A stretch of 64,000 nt of DNA from Sipunculus nudus (GCA_026874595.1 CM049312.1:24547956-24611955), one strand, 5' to 3'; shown: positions 49,298 through 60,626, counted from the first letter of the stretch. Notes: a model not told the origin generated them from the letters alone. Numbers and translations: made by a program.

Positions 49298-50872
49298 TCT
49301 ATATATTAATAGCGTAAGGCGATTTTGTAATTTTCCGTATCTCCTCTGATACCACCGTTCGGATTGCCGTGATTTTCAGCATACATATGCTTTGGGTTTG
49401 TCCGAAAAGATTCCACCCACTTTTATTTACAATATTTGCGTATTACGTGCATAATTAATAATTTTAATATTTCCTCCCCCGAGGGCGCCTCTTTTCTTTG
49501 TGTCTTCGAGCCCGATTACACAATGGCCACAGCGTGTGTGATGGTGGGACAGTTTTCTCCCGGGGGCCCTATCTGGGGTTTTCTTATATTTGCGGTCACC
49601 GGCCCGAAATAATCCCCATCGGCGATCCTTTCTCAAAAGGGGGATATTTGAAAGAATTGTTTTGCAGGCCTTCCTGCGACTGGGGGGTTGCAAAAAGAGG
49701 GCTCCTTCACATGACCTGATATGCTACCGTGTAACAGGAAAATCGTGATGATTAGGCCAAAAAAAAAAAAGGTTTGATTCTCAGGCATGTTTTCAGAACC
49801 TGTGCGGGCGGGCGAAATTTTACCTTTGTTTTGTATGTTTCGATAAAATTGTCATATGATCAGGGAAAGAATGAAAATAACAGATTTGTTTTGCTAAGCA
49901 GGCAAAAGCACTCTATAAAAAAAGAAATCTGATCAAAATTGTATTATTTTATCTTCATTAAAGATGAAAATCAAAATAACAATTTTTTTTTTTTTTTTGG
50001 GGGGGGGGGGGTAAAATTGATGAATGCGGTGTCTTAGAACCAAACCTTTTTATTTTTGGCCTTATACAATCACCGGTCGCACGAAGTCCAGGGCCTTGCA
50101 TGAGATTGAGGTCCTTGACAAATATTCACCAACACATGTAGGCCTACCATGTGACAGATGTAAAGAAAATGGTAACCAAATTCCCATCTTGGTTGGTACA
50201 GTGTTATGTGTACACGTGTTGAGTGCCATTATACATTACCAAAGTTGTATATATATACTATTGACTTGAAATGTTTTGAAATGGAGATTTTTTTCCTCAT
50301 TACAGCAGTTACAAATGTAAATCTCCAGTAAAATTGTAAATTTAATAAGTTTATGCTGGTATTATTTTCTTTTACATGCAGGTGCCATGGCATTTCATTT
50401 TCAATTATGTTTATGTAATACTCTTTGTTTTGAAAGACTTTTTCTTTCATTCAGTAGGTATACTTACTGCGTATAAGTCATGGCCATCATTGTTACTATT
50501 TCTACAAATACAGCTGTTTTTCTTTGCATTTTCGTCTAAGGTCTATTTCTTGGACGGTTTCTTTTGTATGTTTATGTGATAATATAGATCAGTTTCTCAT
50601 GTCACATGGTATATGTGTAGGTGACTATTTGTCAAAGACCCCGACCACATTTAGGGACCGGCCTAATTCGAGAGACCGTGTGCCACTGTACGCTGATCAA
50701 CAATCCCGAAAGATTTTTACCCACAACACTATACATATAATGGAACTATATATTAATAGCGTAAGGCGATTTGTGTGATTTTCCGTATCTCCGGATTTTC
50801 GATGGATTTCCGATACCACCGTACGGATCGTCGTGTTCGCTCCAAACCGTGCGTAGCACGGGTAATTGCTAG
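49298..50872 (+). mobile_element. Non-autonomous Helitron candidate
   Basis: Starts TCTATATATTAATAGCG after an A and ends in CTAG before a T, the Helitron A|TC...CTAG|T pattern. Seven bases before CTAG there is a perfect 6-bp-stem hairpin CCGTGC-GTA-GCACGG (50847-50861). A second 5'-end-like sequence, CTATATATTAATAGCGTAAG, starts at about 50745 inside the element. No Rep/helicase coding region is present. It lies in the gene A intron between CCP exons 8 and 9. Confidence 0.65.
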
Positions 50873-51478
50873 TTCCATATAATTTTTCCTGAATGTCATA
50901 TCTCCTTGGACTGTCTCAAGGGGCATGGTCTGATATATCGTAGGCCCAGCTGGAAACATTAAAACAATTGGGCAAAATTTTCTTACAATATTCCAACTCA
51001 TTGGTCAAGTGTTACTTTCGAGCCCTGCCCTAATCAAAATATATAAAATCGTTATTGGTAAATTTACAGATAGGGAATGAAGAGATCTTTCAAATGAGTG
51101 GTCACTCATATTTACTATGCAGATTTACTAAGGCAATGTGTAGATAAGTAAAGTAAAACTTAATAATTAATTAGCCAATTAAAATCATTTAATTTAATGA
51201 CTTTCCCCCAATGGAAATTGTTGGGACTTGTGATATGTTTTCCAAACGCTTCTGGGTAAAATACAGTTAGTTTTATATCTGTTGCAATATGTTCAGGGTT
51301 CAGCCCTATTTTTTTACTAGACTAATAAGAAAAATATCATAAAGAAGAAGTAAGATGAACCTTTCACTAACTAGCCGGGGATAAAACTGGACAGAATAAA
51401 GCCTCGTCCGGTTCAGACAGACAAGATGGCCACATCAAGAGATTTAGATTTTTATCCTAGAATCAAATAACTACTCAC

Positions 51479-51658
51479 TTTTGCATCTCGGAATGTCGCT
51501 CCATTTCTGCGATGTCAAGCATGTGACGTTTGTATTTCGGCCACCACCTTGCACTCGAAACCCTGGCTCACAAGTCACGTTAGCAACAGTGAATACGAAG
51601 CTGGAATCCACGCTGACATTTCCGTTTGGAATTTCTGGGAATTCTGGACAGCTCAGCA
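51479..51658 (-). CDS. CCP/sushi exon 8 of gene A
   Basis: 180-bp phase 1-1 exon, acceptor TTATTTTACAG, donor A|GTGAGTAG. It encodes LSCPEFPEIPNGNVS, ANVTCEPGFRVQGGG, VTCLTSQKWSDIPRCK. This is the most textbook-like CCP in the window (CPxxPxxPNG opening, CEPGF, W then C). Its upstream intron carries a compound (AT)n(GA)n microsatellite 60 bp from the acceptor. Confidence 0.9.
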
Positions 51659-51717
51659 CTGTAAAATAAACATGTTATTATAAGAGCACTAATATAAAGC
51701 ACACAAACACACACCAT

Positions 51718-51719
<2 letters not shown>

Positions 51720-51782
<63 letters not shown>
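51720..51782. repeat. Compound (AT)n(GA)n microsatellite
   Basis: (AT)n followed directly by (GA)n, the same order as at 26815 and 39066, about 60 bp upstream of CCP exon 8. Confidence 0.95.
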
Positions 51783-51785
<3 letters not shown>

Positions 51786-51840
51786 TATTTTTTTACCAGT
51801 CAAGGCAAAGGGCACACATTATTAAGATCAATGTACACTC

Positions 51841-51841
<1 letters not shown>

Positions 51842-51900
<59 letters not shown>

Positions 51901-51941
51901 TATATATATATATATATATAAATATATATATATATATTAAC
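51842..51941. repeat. Interrupted (AT)n microsatellite
   Basis: Two long AT blocks separated by short breaks, between CCP exons 7 and 8 of gene A. Confidence 0.93.
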
Positions 51942-52061
51942 AATCAGTCTTTAAATATTATATAGAGATATACAGAGGGACATATAATAACCAGTGGACA
52001 GGCATATTATAATTATTAAATATATATACACAGATACATTACAGTCAGCAGACAGCCGTAC

Positions 52062-52244
52062 ATTGACAGTCGTCGGGAGGCGGGTCCCACGTCAGGGAAG
52101 CATTACAAGTGGTGACTTGTAGATCAGTGTCGTTCTGAAGGCCGTAACCATGGATACAGATGTACGTTACGTTCATGCCTACATCTGTCAGGGAGCTGTT
52201 GTTCCGTGCATGTTTCACAGTCAGTACCGGGGGACATCTATTAC
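52062..52244 (-). CDS. CCP/sushi exon 7 of gene A
   Basis: 183-bp phase 1-1 exon, acceptor TTTACGCAG, donor T|GTACGG. It encodes NRCPPVLTVKHARNN, MNVTYICIHGYGLQND, TTCNASLTWDPPPDDCQ. Four Cys and the Trp fit a CCP. The donor is less typical (AAT|GTACGG) but keeps phase 1. Reading on without splicing meets a stop within ten codons. Three N-glycosylation sequons are visible (NSS, NVT, NAS). Confidence 0.84.
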
Positions 52245-54376
52245 CTGCGTAAATGCAGAATTTTATGTAGCAACAACAAAAAAACTGTAATACATAAATA
52301 CAATTACTCTGCTCCAAGCAGATAATAATTTTATGCTTGCCACACCATCAGTGTTTTATGTGTTGCGCGCCAATAAAAGGAAATGATACGGGGGGGGGGG
52401 GGGGGACAGTACTAGTATATACACAAATATTTAAAGCCCAAGACCTGCCTGGTTGAAAAGAAGGTAATGATAACCAAAATCAGAGTTAAAAACTGTCCCA
52501 ACAAATAGTGAGAATACTTGGAGGGCGGACATCGTTACTAGTACGGCGGCGCTGGGCGATAATTAAGGTAACACTGTGTTCTGGGAAATCTGGTACTCTT
52601 AACGTATGGAAACCCATAGCCGGCAGCGTGAGGACCTAGCTAAATAAGCAGATTCATTTGAAACAAGTAGTTTCATTTTATCTGCAGTATAACCAGTTCA
52701 TGAAGACGCGGAATTAACTAGGAGAGGGGGAATATCCAATATGGCGGCACTGCTTAGAAGAGGGCGGAAGTTCAAGGTCGCTAGATTTTGAATAATGATT
52801 ACAGAGGACCTCACTTTGACAAGAAGGGTCACTATTAGTAAATATATGTTACATACATCCCCATCCGTATTCTAACTTGACTAAAAACTCCAGTAAATTT
52901 TATATTAAGAAAGATTTGGGGCGACCATAATGCACTGCAAACCGGAAGTAAGTACCGGCCAATAGCAGTCCAGGTCATTGTTTGAGAAGACATGCCCGCG
53001 CTGGGACAAGATCACTCGTCAACCAGGACTCGGCAACTATCTACCACTAGTACCAGGAGAAACGACGACCAGTGAATTCATCTGTCAGGATAAACGACAA
53101 CCAGCAACGTACTATCTGGAAGAAAAACCCACCACCACCCCCTCCGCCACCGACTCAAGCACTCTGTGTTCTACTTGTTAATGTTAAAATTTTAAAGTGT
53201 ATTGTTTCTAAACAGTATATTTGTCGAGGTGTAAACTGTTTACTTTTACTACTGCTACTTTTACTTTTAATATGACCTATACGATATATATGGCGTGTTG
53301 TACCCCACTTTCCCGTCAGTGGGAAAGAAGGGATAATTGCTGAATATGTTGAATATGGAAATTTTAATGTTATTTTTAATAAACCTCGGCCAGTTTTTCC
53401 CACAATTCCATGTCTTGTGCGCTTCTTTCAGCACTTCCGAGAACAGAGCAAGTGACAGGATGGGTATGAATGATATTATCAAATTTTGATTAATTATTGG
53501 ATAACTGTGAGCAGGTTCGGGTGTGTTCATGTTGGTGTGACAGAGCATAAATGTATTTATGTACCAAGTCCATAGCCTTGGTTGCATCATGTATTTTTTC
53601 ATATGTTTCCTTTGTATACGAAGTAAAAAATAATTGTTAAATAAATATAGATGTTATATTCTCCCATCTAGCTAGGTGATTGATAATTTGAAGAAATCAT
53701 TATAAGTTAAATATATCAAATAAATTAAATTAATTTGAAAAGAGACCACATATATACTACACGAGTGTACAAATATTGGCTTATGTCACACAGACTATGT
53801 GGCACGGTTTACCAATTTATGGTTGGATCACAGGTGAGCTCTGCTCGCTTGATCAAAGGCTGCCCCTCAGATAAGTGAATGACTAGGATGACCAGGAAAA
53901 AAAAAACTCACGATTGTAATCATTTACAAACATAGTTTTCCAGATAACCTCCTCCAAAATTTAATGGATTGATCCTAACTTTCTCATAAATTTCACCAAA
54001 ATATAAGACAAAGCATTCAAATAACAAGTCAACGACATGGTAACATAGTACCTCCTGACAAAATGTGTTTTATATATTCTGAAAATTCAAGCAATCAATC
54101 CTGCAAGTTGAGCTTATTGTTACAGGTGCTCTATTATGTGACACGGGCGTAACTCGTGTTGTTGTTACATTTTATGTTTAATCCGTACTGGTTGAACTCT
54201 CGTTGTCATGTGGGCCTTGAGCTTTCACGCTTGGTCGTGGGTCACGTGATGAGCCTGGTATGTGTAGATACACAGCGATGTCTTTCTGGAGAATGCCTGA
54301 AACGCGTGTTTACTGTGGAGTAGGGTCCTTACAGCCTGATCGAGAAGTGGAAAATTCCCGGCTTGGGGTGTGAAGA

Positions 54377-54385
54377 TATATAAAG
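54377..54385 (+). promoter_or_regulatory. TATA box of LTR-like unit
   Basis: TATATAAAG, conserved in position with TATATAAA at 25288-25295 (minus) and TATAAATA at 40356-40363 (minus). This marks a Pol II promoter carried by the repeat family. Confidence 0.6.
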
Positions 54386-54601
54386 GGGCTGTTGTTTAGA
54401 AATAGAGGGCAGACAGCAGAGCAGATACCAGCGGACGCAGAAGCGTGTATCAGATTCTAAGACCTTATCCGACGAATGCGGCAATTATACATTTTCAAAG
54501 ATTTTCTCCTGGATTTTATACATTTGGACTTCAGTTTACTTTCTGTGTTGTTGCAAGAACTTTCCACTGGACTGTCATTCTCCGAGATTTTACATTCAAA
54601 G

Positions 54602-55453
54602 TTGAGTTGGTGCAAGGCTGAGAATTACACACCAGGTGACCCAGGCTCCATACTCAGCCTTGAATATGTTCTTTCGAAATATCGTAGCGGTCCTTCTGAT
54701 TTATCAGAAGGAAAGAATAAAAGAGTAATTAAGAATAAGATGCAGCTTAAACTATGTTCACTCTACCTATATATCCTTTATATATCAGTTTCCATACATG
54801 TGGAGTCTACTGTTTATGTTATATATGATATAACAGCATTTTATCATGAAGAGAAGAGCAGAAGACCATCACTGACACAGCCATGTTGCTGAGGCATGAA
54901 CTCTGGTCACCCATGACCTGACCTGTGACCTGACCTCTGATGTACCAGAGTAATTTATTGCTAATAAATCTATTTAAAAAATCTTATTTCATGAATAATA
55001 CTTATGAGTAAATGATAATATATGGCTACAATAAGTCCTTTATAAGTTTATGGCTATATCTGTTAAGGTTTTAACAAATTTGCCTATGGAAGTTATGGAA
55101 ACAATATTTACTATAATTTATTTGGGACAATAATCAGAGGACAACTTTTCTCATATCAATAAGGTCAAGGACAGGGTCATGTGACAAAAGATAAACATGA
55201 CAGCATGGAAAGATAAAAAAAAAACCAACAGGAATTGAAATCTTAACAATTTCCTTATAAGGGCACTTCTACATAATTTATTTTTACTCCAGAACAGTTT
55301 ATTAGCCATTATTGCTAAGAAATTTGCTTAATTGCCTCCATTTTCTCTGTTTATTTTGCTAATATCCCAATATACCCTTGCTACGCTTTTCCATAAGAGG
55401 ATCCCCATAACTGAAATCTCATTTAAGTTATGAACCCAAAACAACATTCAAAG
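54602..55453. mobile_element. Insertion nested in the LTR-like unit
   Basis: The 10-bp word ACATTCAAAG occurs at 54592-54601 and again at 55444-55453, exactly where similarity to the other LTR-like copies stops and resumes. The 840-850 bp between is not found in the other copies. It has a CCATGACCTGACCTGTGACC run and AATAAATC but no recognisable gene. The family of the insertion is unknown. Confidence 0.6.
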
Positions 55454-56147
55454 GACTTGCCGTGGTGATGGTGTTGGTATCGAGGTACTGTACCATTATC
55501 TTTCTGTGTGATTGTATTGACTTGTTGCTATAACGCTATGTTACTGTTTGATTGTATTGATTTGGTTTAAATTATAGTTATTTGTTAACAAAAAACCACT
55601 GACATCTTTATTCATTCCCCTAGACATTTCCCGCTGCCTAGTGTTACAGAATCTGATTTTTTTATCTCCATTACAAAATTTGTGTTCATCACGCATACGT
55701 GATCTGTTTATATCAGGTTCCGTAACATTATACACACATACACAATCGAATACACAACTACCATACATATATAGGGTATCTAGTGAGAAGTATCCTGCTT
55801 AGTTGTGAGACTTTTAAGGTTAGGCACCATTTTTTTTAAACAGTAAACGAATATCGAAATATCCTTTTCTCCAATTAGATTGATGAGAGAGAGAGAGAGA
55901 GAGCATGTGTATGATATATGACTGCGGTCATTTATAAATTATGTATAACCATTCTTCATTCAAGGCAACAATGAAAAAAAGTATCATTCTCAATATTCAT
56001 GTATTTCATATTAATTACATATTTCATATTAATTTATGTTGTGATAACAGGGGGGGGGGGTCTAAATACTCAATCCTCTAGATCGACGCCCCTGCTTTCA
56101 ACAAGATCTTGTAAACATGGTGTATTTCTATGATCCACCGACCTTAC

Positions 56148-56333
56148 CTGTACATGTCAGATTGTTCTCCATCTTCCAGGTCTGATTACCTGTACAAGTA
56201 GAGACCTTGACGACTGTACCGTCTGGGAACCTCAGCGCATCTTTACAGGTATAGTTGGCCTTCCCGCCCACTTTCTTGTCGTACACCACGACTGTGGCGC
56301 CGAGTATTTCTGGGGGGTCCTCGCATGACTGCT
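56148..56333 (-). CDS. CCP/sushi exon 6 of gene A
   Basis: 186-bp phase 1-1 exon, acceptor TACTATACAG, donor G|GTAAGG. It encodes QSCEDPPEILGA, ANYTCKDALRFPDGT, STCTGNQTWKMENN and LTCT. All CCP landmarks are present. Asn-x-Thr sites occur at NYT, NQT and NLT. A pearl-like element begins only about 20 bp upstream of its acceptor, at 56352. Confidence 0.88.
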
Positions 56334-56351
56334 CTGTATAGTAAACAAGTG

Positions 56352-56993
56352 AACCATGGGCTATGACGCTCAGCTGAATTTGTCATAAGGCGATGCAGGT
56401 ATTGAATATCAATGTATAGTCAACTGAGCTAAGAAAATGAAGCACTAACAAAGTTACACCATAAAAACAGTAGTTATTGTGGTTATGTATTCAAACAGAC
56501 AGGCTTCCTACGAATGAATATTGTATAAATCCTGCTTTAATATAAGGACTTGGACGTGTCCCCGCTGTACTTTCGTGTCGCATCCCCTCTCCCTTTTCGA
56601 AGCCGGACAGGTTTATAAATCCCAGTTTTTCGAAAGCGCGCTCATGGGGGCTGCCATATTTGCATACACTAAAACCTGGATGCCACAGGATGCAAGTCGT
56701 CCTTATACCGCTGTTATAAAGGTAACAATGATCTAATTTCATGTTTCCAGGGACATTTTCCAATGAGATCCCTGAAAGTTACGTTAGAAGTTTCTAGCTA
56801 TTTTGGATACAATTTTTCCACGTCTGTCTGCTTTGGTGCTACAAATTATGCCTTCGGTCCGAAGCGGACAGAACATTTAGCGCTACGTAGCGCAGGAAAT
56901 GTAAGGTGGCGCCACTTGCCTTCGGCCTGCTGGACGGACGACGGACAGACAGTGATCGCTAAAGCTCGGATGACTTTCAGTCAACTGAGCTGA
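56352..56993 (+). mobile_element. Short pearl-like element
   Basis: Left end GAACCATGGGCTATGACGCT; right end GGACGGACGACGGACAGACA, then GCTCGGATGACTTTCAGTCA and ACTGAGCTG. It contains GGTGGCGCCACT and a perfect 14-bp palindrome GCGCTACGTAGCGC at about 56880. It sits in the intron between CCP exons 5 and 6 of gene A. Confidence 0.65.
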
Positions 56994-57047
56994 ACAAATG
57001 AAGCAAATACATTGTTACACCATAAAACAGTTATTATGATGATTTAC

Positions 57048-57230
57048 CTTCGCATCCCTTAAATGTCACGGACCACCTTTTGTTCGTCTTGCACTGGATG
57101 GTCTTGGATCTCAGTCCACTGGGAAATAGGTAGCCAGGTCTACACGTAAACGTGACGTTTGTTTCGATGAGCGCTACGTCAGTGTCCCGGTCAGCGTGAG
57201 TAACATTTGGTACAGGCGGACATGCAGTTT
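57048..57230 (-). CDS. CCP/sushi exon 5 of gene A
   Basis: 183-bp phase 1-1 exon, acceptor CCACCACAG, donor G|GTAAATC. It encodes TACPPVPNVTHADRD, NVTFTCRPGYLFPSG, IQCKTNKRWSVTF and GCE. This is a canonical CCP with the Cys-x-Pro-Gly-Tyr motif after the second Cys. Two Asn-x-Thr sites (NVTH, NVTF) could be N-glycosylated. Confidence 0.9.
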
Positions 57231-57428
57231 CTGTGGTGGAAGGAATAAAAAATCAGAATACACATACTCGAATATCCGAGTAGTTTGGGGGCATAAATTT
57301 ATTTGGATAATTAAGATTACGGATACGCAAAGTCAGACATTTTTCAAAAAGTTACTGCTTGTGGTTTATACGTCGGGCATATTATTTCATTAATATGCTT
57401 ATCACGGCTTACGGTAACTGTATATTAC

Positions 57429-57429
57429 A

Positions 57430-57478
<49 letters not shown>
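57429..57478. repeat. (AT)n microsatellite
   Basis: About 50 bp of alternating AT, 200 bp upstream of CCP exon 5 of gene A. Confidence 0.93.
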
Positions 57479-57479
<1 letters not shown>

Positions 57480-57938
57480 TTTAATATGTGTGTGAATAAT
57501 GTAAGGCATTTTAACGACGATACATGAATTGTAACGAAACTTGATTGTTATATTGTAATGCAACTACATGGAAGAATTGTTTAATGGTCTATTCAACTCA
57601 CGGTGGTATTGTTTTGCACCTATATGCACCTATATCACCTACTATACAATAATAACTCTATGAAGTGCGTGTTATGCAATTTAATCATTGTTATGCTTCT
57701 TTACAGTGGTATTATTACAAAATTTATGCAACAAGCCTACCATACCTAGCTGTATGTTTGCCCTGTTGCGTACATAAATGGTGTTGATGTTATTGTTACT
57801 GAAGTTTGAAACTCTATAGTTACGCCACCCACTTTAAAATTGTATGCATCCAAGCATTCATTTTGAATTTTTAAGCTCGCATTTAGGAATTTAGTTTTTA
57901 TGAAAACGTTATTATACGTGGCTATTAAGAGCACGTAC

Positions 57939-58124
57939 CGACGCATGCTCCCAAGTCTACCTGACTCCAGTGTCTGTTGTCCATACAGGTGATTTTCTTT
58001 GTCGTTTGTCCGTCTGGGTAGGCGTGACCAGGGAAACACCTGAACACGGCCTCCCCTCCGACAGCCAAATCTGCAGACACCAGCGAAGCGTTGTCGGCCC
58101 AAGGCACTGGTGGACAACGGCGGA
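57939..58124 (-). CDS. CCP/sushi exon 4 of gene A
   Basis: 186-bp phase 1-1 exon, acceptor TTTGCCGCAG, donor G|GTACGTGC. It encodes RRCPPVPWADN, AVFRCFPGHAYPDGQTTKK, ITCMDNRHWSQV and GACV. This is a full CCP signature with four Cys and the Trp. Overlapping long frames on the same strand are shadows of this exon. Confidence 0.88.
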
Positions 58125-58595
58125 CTGCGGCAAATAATGGCAATCAATCAATATACGGCATTTCAAGCACCGTGTATAGGGTGCAAAAGTTATTATTATA
58201 TTCTTATTTATCAGGCAAATATATATTTTTTTCATTATCAGCAGTCGGCCTGTGAACTAACAGTAAACATTGCTTTTCATCAGAATAGTGAATAAAGATA
58301 TTCTATCTAACTGACAAATTTAATTTTAATCTCATTGGACAATTAAAAAAGATATTGTGATATCAGTGGGAAGAACGACTTTCAGATGCACTTTTATAAT
58401 TTTTGGAATTTGATTATGTTAATTTTTGAGAATTCATCAAACTTCTACTAAACTTAAAACTAGACACCTTCTTTAGGTTTTGTATAATTTTTCTTATTAT
58501 TCTCCCAGTCCCTTTTAAAATTCCTGGATCCTCGACTTTATATAAATTGTAGAGAGACAGGAGGAACAGAAATATAATACTACGACAGATCATAC

Positions 58596-58745
58596 CTTTA
58601 CAAGAATGGTCCTCATTCGGATACAGTTTCCCTTTTGATGTGCACTCCTGTTTTTCTTTATTAAGTCCGCTTGAGAGCTTGGCATTTTCCTTGCATGTTT
58701 TGGTTGTTGTATGACCAGCATTCGTCCCGTCAGAACATCTGTTGT
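58596..58745 (-). CDS. Divergent CCP-like exon 3 of gene A (no core Trp)
   Basis: 150-bp phase 1-1 exon with acceptor TTATCTGTAG and donor G|GTATGATC. It encodes NRCSDGTNAGHTTTKTC, LSSGLNKEKQECTS and YPNEDHSCK. Four cysteines are spaced roughly as in a CCP, but the module is about 10 residues short and has no Trp before the last Cys, where GKLYPNED occurs instead. It is either a degenerate CCP or a different small four-Cys module in the same exon frame. Splice sites and phase fit the gene model well. Confidence 0.7.
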
Positions 58746-60440
58746 CTACAGATAACAACATTTTTAAAATCTTATAAAAATGACAGTTATCCTGCCAAAG
58801 ATAAAGGATGAACCGTAGCTCAGATTTCGGTGAATGAAACTGCGAATCATTGAAAAAAGGTAACACTTGGCAACTACCCTTTTAAAAACGGTGCCGGCTT
58901 ACGTTGGCCAATGTGAGAAATATAATGTAGCGTCCTGTTTCTAAACATACTAGTGGTGGGCCGATCATAGAGTTTTTTCGAAAGTCAGTCGGTTTGCTGC
59001 AACATTCAAGCGATCGATTACCAAAGGCAACTATCGATAACATCATACTCATGATTGTTTTTACCAGAATGTCTTTAAGTTATAGGCAAAAATTACTCTT
59101 CCATTTTTTACAACATTCCGCGCTTCATATAATGAGTCAAATAACCTCTGTATATAACTGAATATGACACGGTAGATGAGAGAACAGAGGACTTATTAAA
59201 CCTCTGTGAACTGGCAGGGAGCTGCAATATTAGCGGAGAGTTTTCTAACGAGATGTTCATTGCAAAATATGGGCGGTATGGCGTTAAAATGCTCCATAAT
59301 ACTCAAGGTCTATGCCAATTTTGCAAGATTCTCTTAGAAATAATCACCTCAACTGATGTCAGGTGCCGCTGCTGCATAAGTAATTATATTTTTAGCTTTC
59401 AATTACTTATTTTTTAATTTTCACCAAAAATTATATGGGCCTGTAATTTTTCTGGCAGGCCTGTGAAACCAGTATGCATGTCGGCAGTCATCATAATTGT
59501 TATAAAATGAAAGTCCTGGTGGTGAAGTTAAAATGATACGCGGGAGTATTAATGAAGGCTAGCAGGTAGATGTCCTGGACTTTGGTTTAATTCTTGATTT
59601 CTAAAATTAATTAAAATGAAACTCTGAATAGCATATCTTTGTGATTAAAGAAAAAATATAAAAAAGACAAAAACCTCTTTTCGTCAGGTAGATTTACTGA
59701 GACATGCCGGCTGGGTTATGAGACGACAGTTTCACAGATAATTGCACATTTCTTTATATTTGGCAGAACCGATTTATAATCGATCATCGATCGGTTTGCC
59801 CAAACCGATGATCGATTATTAAAAAGGAACCGACTCCCACCACTAAAACATACCAAGTGATCTTTGATGTTAGAAGAAACCGAAGCTGAATACTCGGACA
59901 TACAAAACAAATAAAACCATTCTAGAGCACAATTATTGATGGACAGTACCCCTTCACGTTATAATCTGTGACTTTCTTTATCGTAAATTTTACTATATGT
60001 TCAATATATTGTTGACCGATTTAACTGAATTAGGACAAAACATAGATGTAAAATAATACGAATTTTTTTCCCGAAACTCCTTCGCCTCTGCTGGATTCAG
60101 ATCTCTCAAAGTAGGTTTCAAAATCGTAGCCATCATCAGTACACAATTACTGTGGTTCAATCAAGTGTAGATCACAACAACATACAAGATCAATTATTAT
60201 TTATAGTAGGTATCTTTTTGCTTTCGACTTGCCTTCGCTGATGAATTTTTTGATCGGGCTAAGGTTTTATTTTCAGGATAATTTTCCTATTGCGAACAAC
60301 GCGTATTTAAACCCTCGCGAACAAAATGGCAACGAAAGTGTGTATGCTAATTGTTGGCAGCGTAAGGTGAGAAAATACCCAAAACAAAGAGAGAGAGAGA
60401 GAACTAGAGAAGGAGAAAGCGGATTAACTTGGTCTCCTAC
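58746..60440. other. Gene A intron between CCP exons 2 and 3
   Basis: 1.7 kb, AT-rich, with GATCGATTAT-type inverted words at 59005-59035 and 59775-59820. No exon or mobile element was recognised. Confidence 0.45.
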
Positions 60441-60626
60441 TTTGACAGGCGGGTAGTGGGGCCGACCACGTGCCATCTGGCCGACATATCAGCGTCCTCG
60501 TGGTTGACCCGTCAGGAAATTTGGAACCTGGTCCGCACATGTACGTCACAACGGCTCCAGCATGGTGTTCTTCACTGTCACGGTGAGTATTCGGGGGCAA
60601 ACGGTCAAACTTGTCACATGTCCTTG
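60441..60626 (-). CDS. CCP/sushi exon 2 of gene A
   Basis: 186-bp phase 1-1 exon, acceptor TTTTCTCACAG, donor A|GTAGGAG. It encodes ARTCDKFDRLPPN, then VTYMCGPGSKFPDGS, LICRPDGTWSAP and PACQ. All four CCP cysteines and the conserved Trp are present. The FPDG turn recurs in several CCPs of both genes (6452-6631, 56148-56333, 57939-58124 as YPDG), which suggests a lineage-specific CCP subfamily. Confidence 0.87.

Larger units (their letters stand above)
54118..55727 (+). mobile_element. LTR-like unit with nested insertion
   Basis: Starts TGTTACAGGTG and ends CCGTAACA, so the terminal inverted repeat TGTTAC/GTAACA is perfect. It is flanked by TTAT on both sides (54114-54117 and 55728-55731), a 4-bp target duplication. 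TATATAAAG at 54377-54385 follows GGAAAATTCCCGGCTTGGGG as in other copies. The family sequence is interrupted at 54602-55453 by other DNA. It lies in the intron between CCP exons 6 and 7 of gene A, in the opposite orientation to the other copies. Confidence 0.72.
52245..56147. other. Gene A intron between CCP exons 6 and 7
   Basis: 3.9 kb. It contains a poly-G tract (52390), a stretch at 52975-53280 with a short plus-strand open frame, Pro-rich and without family features, and the LTR-like unit with nested insertion. No CCP exon was found in it. Confidence 0.5.

Noticed and set aside
54476-54892. 138-codon plus-strand open frame
   Set aside because: Spans the junction of the LTR-like unit and its nested insertion, so it is not a single ancestral gene.
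57746-58147. 133-codon minus-strand frame over the CCP exon
   Set aside because: Out of register with the CCP cysteines; the 72-codon frame with correct splice sites is the real exon.
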